Positions 9,586 through 17,902 of a stretch of DNA of 64,000 bases are shown here, piece by piece. The notes beneath the pieces were generated by a model, which saw only the letters and a program-made list of their open reading frames with translations, was not told where the DNA came from and did not search any database. This DNA comes from Tenacibaculum holothuriorum. Lineage in GTDB: Bacteria; Bacteroidota; Bacteroidia; Flavobacteriales; Flavobacteriaceae. The stretch spans positions 62,001 to 126,000 of the forward strand of contig NZ_LAPZ01000003.1 in assembly GCF_002120225.1 (NCBI RefSeq), given 5' to 3'. The first letter of the stretch is position 1, and every line of letters starts with the position of its first letter. The position numbers were made by a program, and so were the translations under genes.

Positions 9586-10149
9586 TTATTCAATTCTTCC
9601 TATAGGGTAAAAATTTTCTATTACTTCTGATTTTGTTTTTTTTCCTTTTTCTTTAACAAGTAAATAAGAACCTCCCCAAATAATTGTTGGATAATTAAGT
9701 ATGTGTTTTGTCATTTCTCCTACAGCAGTTACTATTTTTGCCTCTGGAAGTAACATTTTTTCAATAGCTTCATCTTTGGAAAACCATTGAACATCTAGTG
9801 CGCCTTTTGGGATTTTAATTTTCCCTCCTTTTAAATCACAGCTATAATGCTGTCGAAAAGAAGGTTTCTTATGATCACTATGAAAATACATAAAAACTCC
9901 TTGAAGTTGAGGGTTAGAAACCTTTAACCCAAAATTTGAAGCTAAATTAAATAACCCTTTTTTGGTTGACGTTTCTGTGTTATGTCTAAGCGCAGGCGTC
10001 ATCCAACCATTAGCATGTTTTTGCAACAAAACTTCTCCTTTATTATTAAATATGATTAATCGCTGAATGGTATAAGAATCATTACCTGTTTCTTGTGCAA
10101 ATAACTTTGCTACAAAAAATAATGCTATAAAAATTAATATTTTTTTCAT
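9586..10149 (-). CDS. Exported protein with a degenerate NUDIX-like fold
   Basis: A 187-aa protein with a clear signal peptide (to about residue 19). Residues 27-165 follow the NUDIX layout: IQRLIIFNNKGEVLLQK, then a GW-P turn, a helix region, and late strands ending DVQWFSKDEAIEKM. The canonical nine-residue catalytic run REUXEEXGU aligns with FNLASNFGL at 67-75, so all three glutamates are missing. A metal-dependent diphosphohydrolase activity is therefore unlikely, and a binding role is more plausible. The upstream gene in the same operon (one base apart) carries a paralogous domain. The NUDIX assignment is my reading of the pattern and should be confirmed by profile search. Confidence 0.7.
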   Translation of the reverse strand: MKKILIFIALFFVAKLFAQETGNDSYTIQRLIIFNNKGEVLLQKHANGWMTPALRHNTETSTKKGLFNLASNFGLKVSNPQLQGVFMYFHSDHKKPSFRQHYSCDLKGGKIKIPKGALDVQWFSKDEAIEKMLLPEAKIVTAVGEMTKHILNYPTIIWGGSYLLVKEKGKKTKSEVIENFYPIGRIE

Positions 10150-10150
10150 T

Positions 10151-11770
10151 TTACTTTTTGTTTGATTCTATTAATTCAATAACTTTTAAAGAAACTGGTT
10201 TTGAAGATTGATAGTTTTGTCCCGTAACTAAGCGCCCGTCTATTTCTACAATAAATTTTCCTCTTTTTGTAAACTTAAAGTCTCCTCCTCTTTCTTGAAT
10301 TGTTTTCTTAATTAAAAAAGGAAATGTTTTAAAATAAGGTTTTGTAGGGTTTTCATAATCGTCAGGGTAACCACTAACTCGTTTTCCATCTACCAAATAT
10401 TTCCCATCACTAGTTTTTAAGTTTACAATACCTGCTGTACCATGACACACAGAAGAGATAATTCCGTTATGCTTTTCATAAACATCCATAACTATTTTTT
10501 GAATTTCTTTGTTCTCTGGTACACCAAACATTGCTGCACCACCACCAATATACTGGACCGCTTTATATTTTGAAGGATCAATTTCTGAAGGAGATTTAGT
10601 ATTTTTAATTGCGTTCATAAAATGAATATTATATAAATATTTTTTACTCATTTCATCAGAAGTATTGATATATGCCAATGGAATTGCACCTCCTTTTGGG
10701 CTTACAAAATCTACTGTATAACCTGCATTTATAAAAGTATCATATGCATTTACAATTTCAGAGAAACTATTTCCTGTCTTGAGTTTGGTATTTCCGTAGA
10801 AATGTGCATTGGATACAATAAATAAAATTGATTTTTCATTAGTATCATTCACTTTTGTAGCAGTTTTACTAATGATTTTCCATTCATTTTGAATCTTTTT
10901 TAGTAAAAACAAATCCATATAAACCCAGCTTCGTTTCGGACCCGAAATTTCTACTTTAGCAGTTGCGATATCTTCATGAATTTCGATATCTAAGATTCTT
11001 CCATGCCTACCATTGAATTTTCCAATTTCACCATTTTTAAAAAAATTGGCATATTCTTTAGGAGTATATTGTTTAAAATTACCTTCTCTATTGGTAAGAT
11101 ATAAAGTAGCATCGTTAGCAAATGCATTTTTTATTTGCTCTATGTTGTTGTATGAGCTCCCATTGATATAATCTTGTAAGGTTTTTTCTATTGAAGAATA
11201 TTCTTTTGGATTATGATTATTAGATTTTTTATTGCCCAATGGATGAAAACTTTCTATCATTTTAGAATCCAATTTTCCTTTGTCATTTCTAGTTACATAA
11301 AAAGCCCCTCCCCAAAGTTGATCAGGATAGTCTAATATTTGTTGAGTCATTTGTCCTAGAGAAGGAATCGTTTTTTTTAACTTTTCTATAGCTTCTTCTT
11401 TAGAAACCCAACGAAATTCTGTGTCATTAAAATGTGGTAATTTATTATCTGCCGATCTTACTAAATAAAACTGTCGAATACTTGAAGCGTTATTAAAACC
11501 AAATCTATAGGTAAAAACACCTTTAAGACTAGGTTTTTCTATGGAAGCATTATACTTCTTTGTAAGACTATCGATAGCTTCATTTATAGTCTGTCTTTTT
11601 CTAAAAAAAGCATCTATTGTAATCCAACCAATTGTCGAGTTTTTTATTAAAACTTCTCCTTTCTTATTTAAAACTATTAATCGGATAACAGTTGAATTTT
11701 CAGATTTCTTCTGACTAAAAACAGAGCAATAAACAAAAGTAAGCACAAAGGCTATTAAGATTTTTTTCAT
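10151..11770 (-). CDS. Exported three-domain protein: degenerate NUDIX, NTF2-like, DJ-1/PfpI
   Basis: A 539-aa protein with a signal peptide (to about residue 20). Residues 27-175 are a second degenerate NUDIX-like domain in which the REUXEEXGU register reads DSLTKKYNA. Residues 190-305 are NTF2/lumazine-binding-like (SSIEKTLQDYINGSS, GRILDIEIHE, AKVEISGPK). Residues 311-539 are a class I glutamine-amidotransferase-like DJ-1/PfpI/Hsp31 domain with the nucleophile elbow SVCHGTAG and upstream YIGGGAAMFG. DJ-1/Hsp31 relatives act as glyoxalases, chaperones or amidases, and the Cys is retained here. The combination of the three domains on an exported chain is unusual. It is co-transcribed with the stand-alone NUDIX-like gene. 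Confidence 0.78.
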   Translation of the reverse strand: MKKILIAFVLTFVYCSVFSQKKSENSTVIRLIVLNKKGEVLIKNSTIGWITIDAFFRKRQTINEAIDSLTKKYNASIEKPSLKGVFTYRFGFNNASSIRQFYLVRSADNKLPHFNDTEFRWVSKEEAIEKLKKTIPSLGQMTQQILDYPDQLWGGAFYVTRNDKGKLDSKMIESFHPLGNKKSNNHNPKEYSSIEKTLQDYINGSSYNNIEQIKNAFANDATLYLTNREGNFKQYTPKEYANFFKNGEIGKFNGRHGRILDIEIHEDIATAKVEISGPKRSWVYMDLFLLKKIQNEWKIISKTATKVNDTNEKSILFIVSNAHFYGNTKLKTGNSFSEIVNAYDTFINAGYTVDFVSPKGGAIPLAYINTSDEMSKKYLYNIHFMNAIKNTKSPSEIDPSKYKAVQYIGGGAAMFGVPENKEIQKIVMDVYEKHNGIISSVCHGTAGIVNLKTSDGKYLVDGKRVSGYPDDYENPTKPYFKTFPFLIKKTIQERGGDFKFTKRGKFIVEIDGRLVTGQNYQSSKPVSLKVIELIESNKK

Positions 11771-11831
11771 TCTATAAGACTTAAAATTTTATTCAAATCT
11801 CTAAAAATGGTATCTAAATAGAATAAGTAAC

Positions 11832-11856
11832 TATAATTCAGTCCTCCAGAATTATA
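11832..11856. repeat. Inverted repeat between the AraC gene and the NUDIX/DJ-1 operon
   Basis: A perfect 8-bp inverted repeat, TATAATTC (11832-11839) and GAATTATA (11849-11856), has a 9-base spacer. A competing GTCCT/AGGAC pairing (11841-11845 with 11861-11865) also exists. There is no good T-tract, so it could be an operator or a weak terminator. Confidence 0.4.
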
Positions 11857-11877
11857 ATACAGGACAGGTAATTAACT

Positions 11878-12921
11878 CTAAAACTGACTTTTATATTCTG
11901 AAGGTGTTTTACCTACAACTTTCTTAAATGTAGCGTAAAAATTAGATTTTGATGAGAATCCAGCTTCATAACCAATTGCTTCTAAAGTTAACTTATCTGA
12001 TTCTTTCAATAGTTTTTTTGCTTCTTCAACTCGATAATCGTTAATGAAGACACTGAAACTTTTTCCTAAGTTATCGTTAAGCAATTGCGATAATTTATGA
12101 CTTGTTAATTGAAGTTCTTTCGCTACTTTTTGAAGTTTAATATCTGAATTTTTATACAGCTCATCTTTTTCTATTAAGATTCTTAGCTTATCTATCAATT
12201 CAGTTGCTTCTGTATCTTCTATTTTTTTAGCAGCATATTTTTGTGGTATATCTCTAAAAATTGTTTCTCTATTATTTTTTGATAAAAAGAAAAATAACAA
12301 TCCATAAAAAACAAGAGAAAATGTAATTGTACCTATAAAATACAAATAGTAATATCCTATTATATAAGCTATATAAATTAGAATATTTCCTATTAAAACT
12401 GCCAACAACCAGTACTCAGCAGTAGTACACTTTTCAACTTTTGAAAATAGTTTGTAAAAAATATCTTTAAGTATAAAAGCTGATGCTATTAAATAAAGTC
12501 CCCAAGTACTATAAATTACCCAAATAAAAGTTCCCCAAAATTCATAATTACTTTTATAAGGTTTTACAATTCCTACAGTAATTATGATTAGAAACAACAT
12601 TAAAAAGTGAAGCTTCCAAGATTTAGGAATTTGTTGTTTGTTTTCTATTGACGATTTTAAGTAATAAAAAAGTGATATTCCAATTAAGAAACAAGCAGAT
12701 AAGCCTATTTGCATAATTGTAATATCAATCATTTCTTTAGGCATAAAAATTCGATATACCGATTTTCCAATTCTTATACTTAAGAATAAAACCAATAAGC
12801 CAAATAGAAAGTTTGGTATTCGTTTTTGTTTGTTAAATAGTAGAAAATAAATAGCTACTAAAAAGCCATTAAACACACCTAATGAACAAATAAAAAACAA
12901 TATCGGATTTTCAAAATTCAC
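11878..12921 (-). CDS. Membrane-bound AraC-family transcriptional regulator
   Basis: I take GTG at 12921 as the start (347 aa). The upstream ATG at 12969 lies in the loop of the neighbouring gene's terminator hairpin, and homologous proteins begin near NFENPILFF. About seven transmembrane helices fill residues 1-220. A cytoplasmic linker and an AraC double helix-turn-helix at the C-terminus follow (VEEAKKLLKES, LEAIGYEAGFSSKSNFYATFKKVVGKTPSEY). Such seven-helix AraC regulators are common in Flavobacteriia, probably sensing a membrane or extracytoplasmic cue. Its position just upstream of the NUDIX/DJ-1 operon, on the same strand, makes it a candidate regulator of that operon. Confidence 0.88.
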   Translation of the reverse strand: MNFENPILFFICSLGVFNGFLVAIYFLLFNKQKRIPNFLFGLLVLFLSIRIGKSVYRIFMPKEMIDITIMQIGLSACFLIGISLFYYLKSSIENKQQIPKSWKLHFLMLFLIIITVGIVKPYKSNYEFWGTFIWVIYSTWGLYLIASAFILKDIFYKLFSKVEKCTTAEYWLLAVLIGNILIYIAYIIGYYYLYFIGTITFSLVFYGLLFFFLSKNNRETIFRDIPQKYAAKKIEDTEATELIDKLRILIEKDELYKNSDIKLQKVAKELQLTSHKLSQLLNDNLGKSFSVFINDYRVEEAKKLLKESDKLTLEAIGYEAGFSSKSNFYATFKKVVGKTPSEYKSQF

Positions 12922-12943
12922 GTTTACTTTTACTTTTGAGATA

Positions 12944-12979
12944 AAAATAAAAAAAGCGAGGAACTTCATCCTCGCTTTT
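12944..12979 (-). terminator. Intrinsic terminator of the E2 gene
   Basis: On the minus strand, AAAAGCGAGG pairs with CCTCGCTTTT around an 8-base loop, followed by seven T (12955 to 12949). The loop contains the ATG at 12969, which argues against that codon starting the next gene. Confidence 0.88.
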
Positions 12980-13007
12980 AACTAATTTTTATGTTATAGT
13001 CAACAAA

Positions 13008-14315
13008 TTAAAAATCTTGATTTACATCCCAAGCTTCTAATGTTTCTTTTAAAGTCTTTATAAACTTACCTCCAGCAGCTCCGTTTACAACTCTATGATC
13101 GTAAGAATGAGATACCATCATAATATGACGGATTCCTATAAAGTCTCCTTCTGGAGTTTCAATTACTGCAGGTTTCTTAACAATAGCTCCTAAAGCTAAA
13201 ATTGCAACTTGTGGTTGGTTTATAATTGGAGTTCCTGTAATACTTCCAAAGCTACCAACATTTGTTACTGTGTAAGTTCCTCCAGAAATTTCGTCTGGTT
13301 TTAAGTTATTTGCTCTAGCTCTTTTAGCTAAATCATTTACTTGCTTCGTCATTCCAACTAAATTCAATTGATCAGCATTTTTAATTACTGGAACAATTAA
13401 ATTCTCATCTGGTAATGCTGCTGCCATACCTAAGTTAATATCTTTCTTCTTGATGATATAGTCACCATCAACAGAAATATTTAACATTGGATATTTCTTT
13501 AATGTAGCAGCAATAGTTTGCATAAATATTGGAGTAAATGTTAACTTCTCTCCTTCTCTCTTTAAGAAAGCATCTTTAACTTTATTTCTCCAGTTTACGA
13601 TATTCGTTACATCAATTTCAATAAACGATTGAACGTGAGCCGATGTTTGTACAGAATCAACCATATGTTTGGCAATTAATTTACCCATACGGCTCATTTC
13701 TACTACTTCATCTGCTCCATTTGAAACTGGTGTTGCTTTAGTTACTGATTTGCTGTCAGCTGCTTTTGGTGCAGCAGGAGTAGTTACAGTTTTAGATGCA
13801 ACTTTTCCTCTATTTTCTATATATGAAAGAATATCAGTTTTTGTTACTCTACCGTCTTTACCTGTACCAGCTACAGTTTCTAACTCCTCTAAAGAAATTC
13901 CTTCTGTTTGTGCAATACTTTTTACTAATGGAGAGTAAAAACGATCGCTATCTGAAGTATTCATTGGAGAAGCAACTGTTTCTTTAGCTACTTCAACAGT
14001 TTTTTCAATAGCAGCAACTTCTTTAGGTTGTTCTTGCTTAGCTACTGGAGTAGCTTCTTGAACAACATCACCTCCTTCAGTTTCAATAATCGCTATTGTT
14101 TGCCCTACTTGAACAACATCGTCTTTATCAAATAAAATCTCAACTAGAGTTCCTTCTACTTCACTTGGTACTTCGCTATCTACTTTATCGGTAGCAACTT
14201 CTACCACAGTATCATCCAATTCAATAGTATCTCCTACCTCCTTTAACCATGAAGTAATTGTTGCCTCTGCAACACTTTCACCCATTTTAGGTAATTTAAG
14301 TTCAAATCTAGCCAT
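13008..14315 (-). CDS. Dihydrolipoyllysine acyltransferase (E2) of a 2-oxo acid dehydrogenase, probably branched-chain type
   Basis: A 435-aa E2 with a single lipoyl domain (Lys44 in EVATDKVDSEVPSE), an Ala/Pro-rich linker, an E3-binding domain (YSPLVKSIAQTEGISLEELE...GRVTKTDI), and a C-terminal acyltransferase domain. The catalytic His motif reads DHRVVNG where pyruvate-type E2s read DHRxxDG. The DKVDSEVPSE lipoyl context and single lipoyl domain are typical of the branched-chain/2-oxoacid E2 of Bacteroidetes rather than the pyruvate E2, which is at 60996. No E1 gene is adjacent. It is monocistronic with its own terminator. The exact substrate is inferred, not shown. Confidence 0.85.
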   Translation of the reverse strand: MARFELKLPKMGESVAEATITSWLKEVGDTIELDDTVVEVATDKVDSEVPSEVEGTLVEILFDKDDVVQVGQTIAIIETEGGDVVQEATPVAKQEQPKEVAAIEKTVEVAKETVASPMNTSDSDRFYSPLVKSIAQTEGISLEELETVAGTGKDGRVTKTDILSYIENRGKVASKTVTTPAAPKAADSKSVTKATPVSNGADEVVEMSRMGKLIAKHMVDSVQTSAHVQSFIEIDVTNIVNWRNKVKDAFLKREGEKLTFTPIFMQTIAATLKKYPMLNISVDGDYIIKKKDINLGMAAALPDENLIVPVIKNADQLNLVGMTKQVNDLAKRARANNLKPDEISGGTYTVTNVGSFGSITGTPIINQPQVAILALGAIVKKPAVIETPEGDFIGIRHIMMVSHSYDHRVVNGAAGGKFIKTLKETLEAWDVNQDF

Positions 14316-14420
14316 TGCGTGTTTTTTATTTGATTGCGAAAATACTAAAATTATAGCACTTTTTAGAATTTTTATTATTGAATTATTAAAATACCACTCA
14401 TTTTATTTTGAATAATATGC

Positions 14421-14472
14421 AAAAAAAAGACTGAAAACCTGATTATTAATTTTTAATCATTGATTTTCAGCC
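14421..14472 (-). terminator. Intrinsic terminator of hemF
   Basis: On the minus strand the GGCTGAAAA (14472-14464) and TTTTCAGTC (14437-14429) arms form a stem with an AT-rich inner hairpin, followed by eight T. Confidence 0.85.
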
Positions 14473-14500
14473 TTAAAATTATATTTTCTGTAATTTAAGC

Positions 14501-15403
14501 TTATACCCAGTTTTTAGGTTTTTGAAGTATTGAAACTAATCTTGCTTCTTCACTTCCTTCTTCTGGATTATGATTATATTTCCATTGAACCACTGGTGGT
14601 AAACTCATTAAAATACTTTCTATGCGTCCGTTGGTTTTCAATCCAAATAAGGTACCTCTATCGTGAACTAAATTGAATTCTACATAACGTCCTCTTCGTA
14701 CTTCTTGCCAATCTTTATTTACTTGAGTATACTCTGTATCTCTTCTTCTTTCAACAATTGGCACATAAGAATTCAAAAAGCTATTCCCTACTTCAGTTAC
14801 AAAATCATAACGATCTTGCATTGTAAATTCATCTGTTTTCTTTAAATAATCAAAGAACAAACCTCCTACTCCACGAGCTTCATTTCTGTGAGCATTCCAA
14901 AAATAATTATCGCAAGTTTCTTTAAACTTCGGGTAAAATTCTGAATTGTGCTTATCGCAAGCCTCTTTACAAACTGTATGGAAGTGAATTGCATCTTCAT
15001 CAAATAAATAATATGGGGTTAAATCTTGACCTCCACCAAACCATTGGGTTACAATATTTCCTTCTCCATCATACATTTCAAAATAACGCCAGTTGGCATG
15101 TACTGTTGGTACAAACGGATTTTTTGGATGAATAACCAAACTTAATCCACAAGCAAAAAAATCGCCGCTCTCAACTCCAAATTGTTTTCTTAAAACTTCT
15201 GGTAATTCACCATGAACCGCTGAAATATTTACTCCTCCTTTTTCAAAAATATTTCCGTTTTCAATTACACGAGTTCTACCGCCTCCACCTTCTTTACGTT
15301 TCCATAAATCTTCTTGAAATTTGGCTTTCCCATCAACCTCTTCTAACTTAGAAGTAATCGTATCTTGTAATTGTTGAATATATGCGTAAAATTGATCTTT
15401 CAT
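14501..15403 (-). CDS. hemF: Oxygen-dependent coproporphyrinogen III oxidase
   Basis: A 300-aa enzyme at the usual length for the family. It catalyses oxidative decarboxylation of two propionates of coproporphyrinogen III to protoporphyrinogen IX, using O2, in the cytoplasm. Signature segments are visible: RKEGGGGRTRV, NISAVHGELP, HANWRYFEMYD, QWFGGGQDLTPYYL and the C-terminal EFNLVHDRGTLFGL. It lies 28 bases downstream of the EI24 gene. An exact -7 box (15423-15430, minus) sits just upstream, so it may have its own promoter. Confidence 0.97.
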   Translation of the reverse strand: MKDQFYAYIQQLQDTITSKLEEVDGKAKFQEDLWKRKEGGGGRTRVIENGNIFEKGGVNISAVHGELPEVLRKQFGVESGDFFACGLSLVIHPKNPFVPTVHANWRYFEMYDGEGNIVTQWFGGGQDLTPYYLFDEDAIHFHTVCKEACDKHNSEFYPKFKETCDNYFWNAHRNEARGVGGLFFDYLKKTDEFTMQDRYDFVTEVGNSFLNSYVPIVERRRDTEYTQVNKDWQEVRRGRYVEFNLVHDRGTLFGLKTNGRIESILMSLPPVVQWKYNHNPEEGSEEARLVSILQKPKNWV

Positions 15404-15422
15404 TATCTTTATTCTTGAAGTG

Positions 15423-15430
15423 CAAAAATA
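15423..15430 (-). promoter_or_regulatory. Flavobacterial -7 box upstream of hemF
   Basis: The minus strand reads TATTTTTG, an exact TAnnTTTG match, 20 bases before the hemF start. No TTG at the expected -33 distance was found. Confidence 0.5.
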
Positions 15431-15431
15431 C

Positions 15432-16178
15432 TTATTCTGTTAATTTTTTATGTTGAATTCGTTGAATAGTTTCTGTAGTTGCTGCTGTAACCGATAATGG
15501 CAATACTAAAATAACTCCAATTACTGGAATTAATAAAAACAGCATGAATACGATTCCGTTTCCAATAGCTAAACCTTTATTCTGTTTTACAAACTGTATG
15601 CTTTCTTTATACTTATAATGACGTTCTAAAGTATAATCCATATTACCAAAACCAGCATAATAGGCTTGTGTTAGAAATAATAATATGGTTGAAAAAATTC
15701 CGATTACAGGAATAAATCCTAATAATACAATCGGAATCGTTAGCAATAATTCTCTAACTAAATTTCTAACGTTAATACGAATACCTCTAATTAATTGTTC
15801 TTGAAAAGTAGTTTCTCTATGATGATGATCTTCTCCTCTATAATAATCTTCTATTTTTTCAGAAACAGGACTCATAAACGGAGCAGACAATGCCATAACA
15901 ATATGTTTATATAACACTAACCCTATTACTATGATTATTAAAGCACTTAAAAAAGTACTAATAACTTCAAAAGTTTCTTTACCCCATTCCCATTTCCAGA
16001 AGTTTGCTATATAATGTCCTATATTATCAGATAATCCGTAAGCAGAAACTCCAACTAAAACAGCTGTTAAAACACTAATCAACATTGGAATTGTAAAGTA
16101 TTTCCAAAGTTTTAGTTTTGAAATTAATTGAAAAGCTCCGAAATAAGCTTGAATTCCTTTGAATATATTCTTAATCAT
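15432..16178 (-). CDS. EI24 domain (CysZ-like) integral membrane protein
   Basis: A 248-aa protein with four or more strongly hydrophobic segments: residues about 25-48, 68-92, 140-170 and 205-232. A cytoplasmic histidine patch (DHHHRETTF) lies near residue 117. The layout matches the EI24/CysZ superfamily. CysZ is a sulfate transporter in enterobacteria, but in Flavobacteria the substrate is unknown. It lies between the thioredoxin-like gene, across a terminator, and hemF. Confidence 0.82.
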   Translation of the reverse strand: MIKNIFKGIQAYFGAFQLISKLKLWKYFTIPMLISVLTAVLVGVSAYGLSDNIGHYIANFWKWEWGKETFEVISTFLSALIIIVIGLVLYKHIVMALSAPFMSPVSEKIEDYYRGEDHHHRETTFQEQLIRGIRINVRNLVRELLLTIPIVLLGFIPVIGIFSTILLFLTQAYYAGFGNMDYTLERHYKYKESIQFVKQNKGLAIGNGIVFMLFLLIPVIGVILVLPLSVTAATTETIQRIQHKKLTE

Positions 16179-16194
16179 AATTTTCTTTTACTAA

Positions 16195-16226
16195 ACAAAA
16201 AACCTCTTTCTTTCGAAAGAGGTTCA
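16195..16226 (-). terminator. Intrinsic terminator at the end of the hemA-hemE operon
   Basis: AACCTCTTTC pairs with GAAAGAGGTT (16201-16210 with 16215-16224) around a 4-base loop. On the minus strand it is followed by TTTTTTG. Confidence 0.88.
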
Positions 16227-16245
16227 AATATATACTTTGTAATTC

Positions 16246-16848
16246 TTAGTTTAAAATTGGAGCTAAAAAAGCTTCGAAACTTTTCTCATTAGTTTCATTA
16301 ACCTTATCCCAACCCATTTCTTTGCTCGGGGTAGCTGCTCCTCTTTTTACATTAAGAAATTGCTTGTTTTTACTAATTAAATAAGCAGTAGGATAATCTA
16401 ATTTGTGAACAAAACCACTAATATCTAAATATCCTTTTTGAACTTTGTCTCCTTCTCTTGCAGGAATTATAGCTACTCTAGCATCTAATTTATCTGCCAT
16501 TCGTTTAGCTTTCTTTTCCTTGTCCCACATAATCATAACAAACTTTACTTTTCCGTCGTATTTCTCAACCATTTTATTAATAGTTGGAACATCTCCCCAA
16601 CAAGGAGCCGACCAAGAAGCACCTGCAATTAATACAATAGGTTTCTTAATTTTACTTGTACTTAAAGCTTCACCTTTTAAGGTTGTGAAGTCATAATCTA
16701 ACAAATAAGAACCTTTAATGCAGTTATTAATTAAGTTTTCTGTACTCTCATCTGCACAATTATTTACGGCAAAATTGTAGTACTTTTTGTCTTGAGCATA
16801 CGTTAGAACTGTAAGAAACAGAGTTAAAGTCAATGCTATTTTCTTCAT
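16246..16848 (-). CDS. Exported thioredoxin-like protein with a Ser-x-x-Cys active site
   Basis: A 200-aa protein with a signal peptide (to about residue 19) and a TlpA/redoxin-like core. The core includes KKPIVLIAGASW, a strand KVKFVMIMWDKEKKAK, a cis-Pro region LDYPTAYLI, and a C-terminal helix. The usual WCxxC reads W79-S80-A81-P82-C83, so the N-terminal nucleophilic cysteine is a serine. Two more cysteines (31 and 43) could provide another redox pair. It follows hemE by 26 bases and ends at the operon terminator, so it is probably expressed with the heme genes. A role in heme delivery or periplasmic redox is possible but unproven. Confidence 0.78.
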   Translation of the reverse strand: MKKIALTLTLFLTVLTYAQDKKYYNFAVNNCADESTENLINNCIKGSYLLDYDFTTLKGEALSTSKIKKPIVLIAGASWSAPCWGDVPTINKMVEKYDGKVKFVMIMWDKEKKAKRMADKLDARVAIIPAREGDKVQKGYLDISGFVHKLDYPTAYLISKNKQFLNVKRGAATPSKEMGWDKVNETNEKSFEAFLAPILN

Positions 16849-16874
16849 AATTAATTATTTAGGGGTAAAATTAA

Positions 16875-17900
16875 TTAAACTTTATATTCCTTTACTGCAT
16901 CGATAAATGCCTTAGCATTATCGAGCGGAATATTAGGTAAAATTCCGTGCCCCAAGTTAACAATATATTTGTCTTTACCAAACTCATTTATCATTTGGTG
17001 TACCATTTTCTTAATTTCAGCGGGTGGCGACAACAATCTTGATGGATCAAAATTACCTTGTAAAGTAATATTTCCTCCTGTTAAATAACGAGCATTTCTT
17101 GCTGAACATGTCCAATCTACACCTAGTGCTGATGCGTTTGACTTAGCCATTTCTCCTAAAGCAAACCAACATCCTTTACCAAATGCTATAACTGGAGCGT
17201 CATCTTTTAATGCTTCAATTATTTGATTAATGTACTGCCATGAAAACTCTTGATAATCTACTGGAGATAACATTCCTCCCCAAGAATCAAAAACTTGTAC
17301 AGCATTTACACCTGCCTCAACCTTAGCTTTTAAATAAGCAATTGTGGTATCTGTAATCTTCTGAAGCAATTCGTGTGCCAAAATTGGTTGAGCAAAACAA
17401 AATTCTTTTGCCTTATCGAAATTTTTAGAGCCTTGTCCTTGCACCATATAACATAAAATAGTCCATGGAGATCCCGCAAAACCTATCAAAGGAATTTCAT
17501 CATTCAATTTTTCTTTGGTTGCTTTAATAGCATCCATTACATATCCTAATTCTTCGTGAATATCTGGAATAATTACATTATCTAAGCTTTTTCTATCACG
17601 AATTGGGTTGGGTAAATAAGGACCAAAATTTGGTTTCATTTCTACTTCGACATTCATTGCTTGAGGTACAACTAAAATGTCAGAAAACAAAATTGCGGCA
17701 TCCATTCCGTATCTACGAATAGGTTGTACTGTAATTTCTGATGCTAATTCTGGAGTACGACAACGTGTAAAGAAATCATACTTTTTTCTGATTTCCATAA
17801 ATTCTGGTAAATAACGTCCTGCTTGACGCATCATCCACACAGGAGGCCTATCTACAGTTTCTCCTTTTAAGGCTCTTAAGAATAAATCGTTTTTTATCAT
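16875..17900 (-). CDS. hemE: Uroporphyrinogen decarboxylase
   Basis: A 341-aa enzyme that removes four acetate carboxylates from uroporphyrinogen III to give coproporphyrinogen III. It carries both family signatures: [15 protein letters not shown] at about 19-33, and the internal [16 protein letters not shown]. The substrate-binding Asp lies in [10 protein letters not shown]. It starts 2 bases after the PrcB-like gene stop, so it is embedded in the minus-strand heme operon. Confidence 0.97.
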   Translation of the reverse strand: MIKNDLFLRALKGETVDRPPVWMMRQAGRYLPEFMEIRKKYDFFTRCRTPELASEITVQPIRRYGMDAAILFSDILVVPQAMNVEVEMKPNFGPYLPNPIRDRKSLDNVIIPDIHEELGYVMDAIKATKEKLNDEIPLIGFAGSPWTILCYMVQGQGSKNFDKAKEFCFAQPILAHELLQKITDTTIAYLKAKVEAGVNAVQVFDSWGGMLSPVDYQEFSWQYINQIIEALKDDAPVIAFGKGCWFALGEMAKSNASALGVDWTCSARNARYLTGGNITLQGNFDPSRLLSPPAEIKKMVHQMINEFGKDKYIVNLGHGILPNIPLDNAKAFIDAVKEYKV

Positions 17901-17902
17901 AT

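Noticed and set aside
13669-13987. Two plus-strand frames opposite the E2 linker
   Set aside because: They are shadows of the low-complexity Ala/Pro/Lys linker of the E2 gene, with no start context or homology.
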